Source: Pterobdella sp. o SKG-2022 (lineage: Eukaryota > Annelida > Clitellata > Hirudinida > Piscicolidae). Taken from it: a DNA stretch of 64,000 nt. The notes beneath the pieces were generated by a model. That model was not told the origin of the DNA. It ran no database searches and worked only from the letters and a program-made list of their open reading frames with translations. Position numbers and translations under genes: made by a program. Where the stretch lies: assembly GCA_964035795.1 (NCBI GenBank), contig OZ038321.1, positions 4,035,863-4,099,862 of the forward strand, read 5' to 3'. Shown in pieces: positions 63,213 to 64,000 of the stretch (positions are counted from its first letter, which is position 1; each line of letters starts with the position of its first letter).

Positions 63213-64000
63213 CTAGAGATTAAAAGACGAGATTTTATGAACTTTTATGACTTTAACCAATTTGTCCAAAACTGTTTTCAAACTGGGAGACATGACTTTC
63301 GCACCAAGAGCTTCATTGAAATGTGTGAAATTTAATTCCGGTGCTACTTTAATTCTGGTAACTTCTTTATGTTTACCTGTCATTGCAGCTGCTCCATCCG
63401 CGCAAACTTCTACACAATTTTGCTTTTTCATTTGAAGTCATGAAATCATCAACTTTTCGAAATATATCTGCTGCAGTTGTCCAACTAGATAAAGACTCTC
63501 AAAACAAAGTCTTTTTCAAATGACTGCTCAAATTCTTACCTAGCATACACCATCAGCTATAAAAAAATGTCACATTTGAATAAACTTAGGCCGCTAAATC
63601 GTGAACTCTTTGAGAAACTGTCTGACAAAAAAAACTATATTAAGCTTTTGGGCAGCATCTCGCTTCAGAACTAATGACATAATATTTTTTGCTGAAGGCA
63701 ATATCAGGCTTTTCCCAATCATATGTGGTTTTTCAGTTTGAGCGATTCTCAGACTGACCAAATAGGGTGCTTCTACCTCTTTTGAATGTTTGTAGTGTTT
63801 TACTACCTTGTTTCAATTCCAGTTATTTTTTTCTTATTTCGATTGGTTTAATTTTAAAAAGAGCATCATCGTTATTGGAATGAAGCTGAAGTAAGGTAGG
63901 CTTCATTGAATGGTTGGATAATTTTTCATAACAAAAGACACGCTGCGGTTCCGGTTCCCTTTGTTTGCCGTACCCAATGAATCCAAAAGATAAATAATTC
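63213..64000 (-). pseudogene. hAT-type (ZBED5-like) transposase N-terminal half, degraded
   Basis: Minus strand from the window edge: a Lys-rich start with KPTLLQLHSNNDDALFKIKP, then YLVSLRIAQTEKPHMIGKSL, ILPSAKNIMSLVLKRDAAQK, a damaged SDSFSK/ADGVC segment, IFEK-like, and KQNCVEVCADGAAAMTGKHK with APELNFTHF, EALGAKVMSPSLKTVLDKLV. The CVEVCADGAAAMTG box (catalytic Asp region) and LPA...M.E...G are hallmarks of this domesticated-looking hAT group. The THC.IHREAL stretch has lost residues. Frames are broken about five times. It continues beyond the window; the C-terminus is displaced to 61035-60805 by LINE A. Confidence 0.7.

Overview
This is an intron-bearing, very AT-rich eukaryotic (animal) window that is almost wholly a graveyard of transposable elements. 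There are no operons, no bacterial-type genes and no CRISPR. Two things point to an early-branching aquatic invertebrate, perhaps a cnidarian: the host exons encode secreted/extracellular modules (fucolectin-type FTP, WSC, calcium-binding EGF, Cys-rich), and the repeats mix R2-like, RTE, CR1/L2-like, Penelope, hAT and copia-type elements. The taxon is an inference, not a reading.

Layout. 1-5.6 kb: two CR1/L2-like LINE copies ('LINE A') flanking a two-exon Cys-rich host gene end (minus strand, 3.7-4.0 kb). 5.6-20.2 kb: four R2-like LINEs (RT plus CCHC plus REL-type endonuclease) called A, B (minus), C (plus) and D (minus). A carries a nested LINE with a 16-bp target-site duplication (TSD) and a foldback element; C and D meet tail to tail in an (AAT)n(ATT)n palindrome. 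21.5-26.6 kb: a LINE A copy split by a second LINE with a PHD-like finger after its RT. 26.6-34 kb: a WSC-domain exon, a nearly readable RTE element, a Penelope-like remnant, a CR1 element and an endonuclease remnant. 34-47 kb: FTP-domain exons (minus) separated by an R2-like copy (E), an EEP-RT LINE, another R2-like copy (F) and a degraded LINE. 47-51.3 kb: a LINE whose ORF1 carries a CCCH zinc finger. 51.3-57.9 kb: mostly non-coding, with a cbEGF exon, a copia-type solo LTR with perfect TSD, a Penelope fragment and a 432-bp trinucleotide palindrome. 57.9-60.6 kb: a second, partly decayed copy of the FTP gene end. 60.8-64 kb: a hAT-like transposase gene split by a 5' half of LINE A.

How it fits together. 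The only host functions supported are fragments of one or more modular extracellular proteins on the minus strand. Exon junction phases (mostly 1 and 2) agree between several exons, and the FTP gene end exists twice, roughly 22 kb apart, in the same order relative to neighbouring LINE remnants. The terminal exon block is nearly identical between the copies while its neighbours are clearly diverged. Another structure not explained by the elements is a five-copy 43-bp hairpin family with compensatory stem changes, usually followed by a poly(A)-type signal.

Every mobile coding region appears broken by stops or frameshifts. Element boundaries are approximate unless a TSD or splice site is stated.
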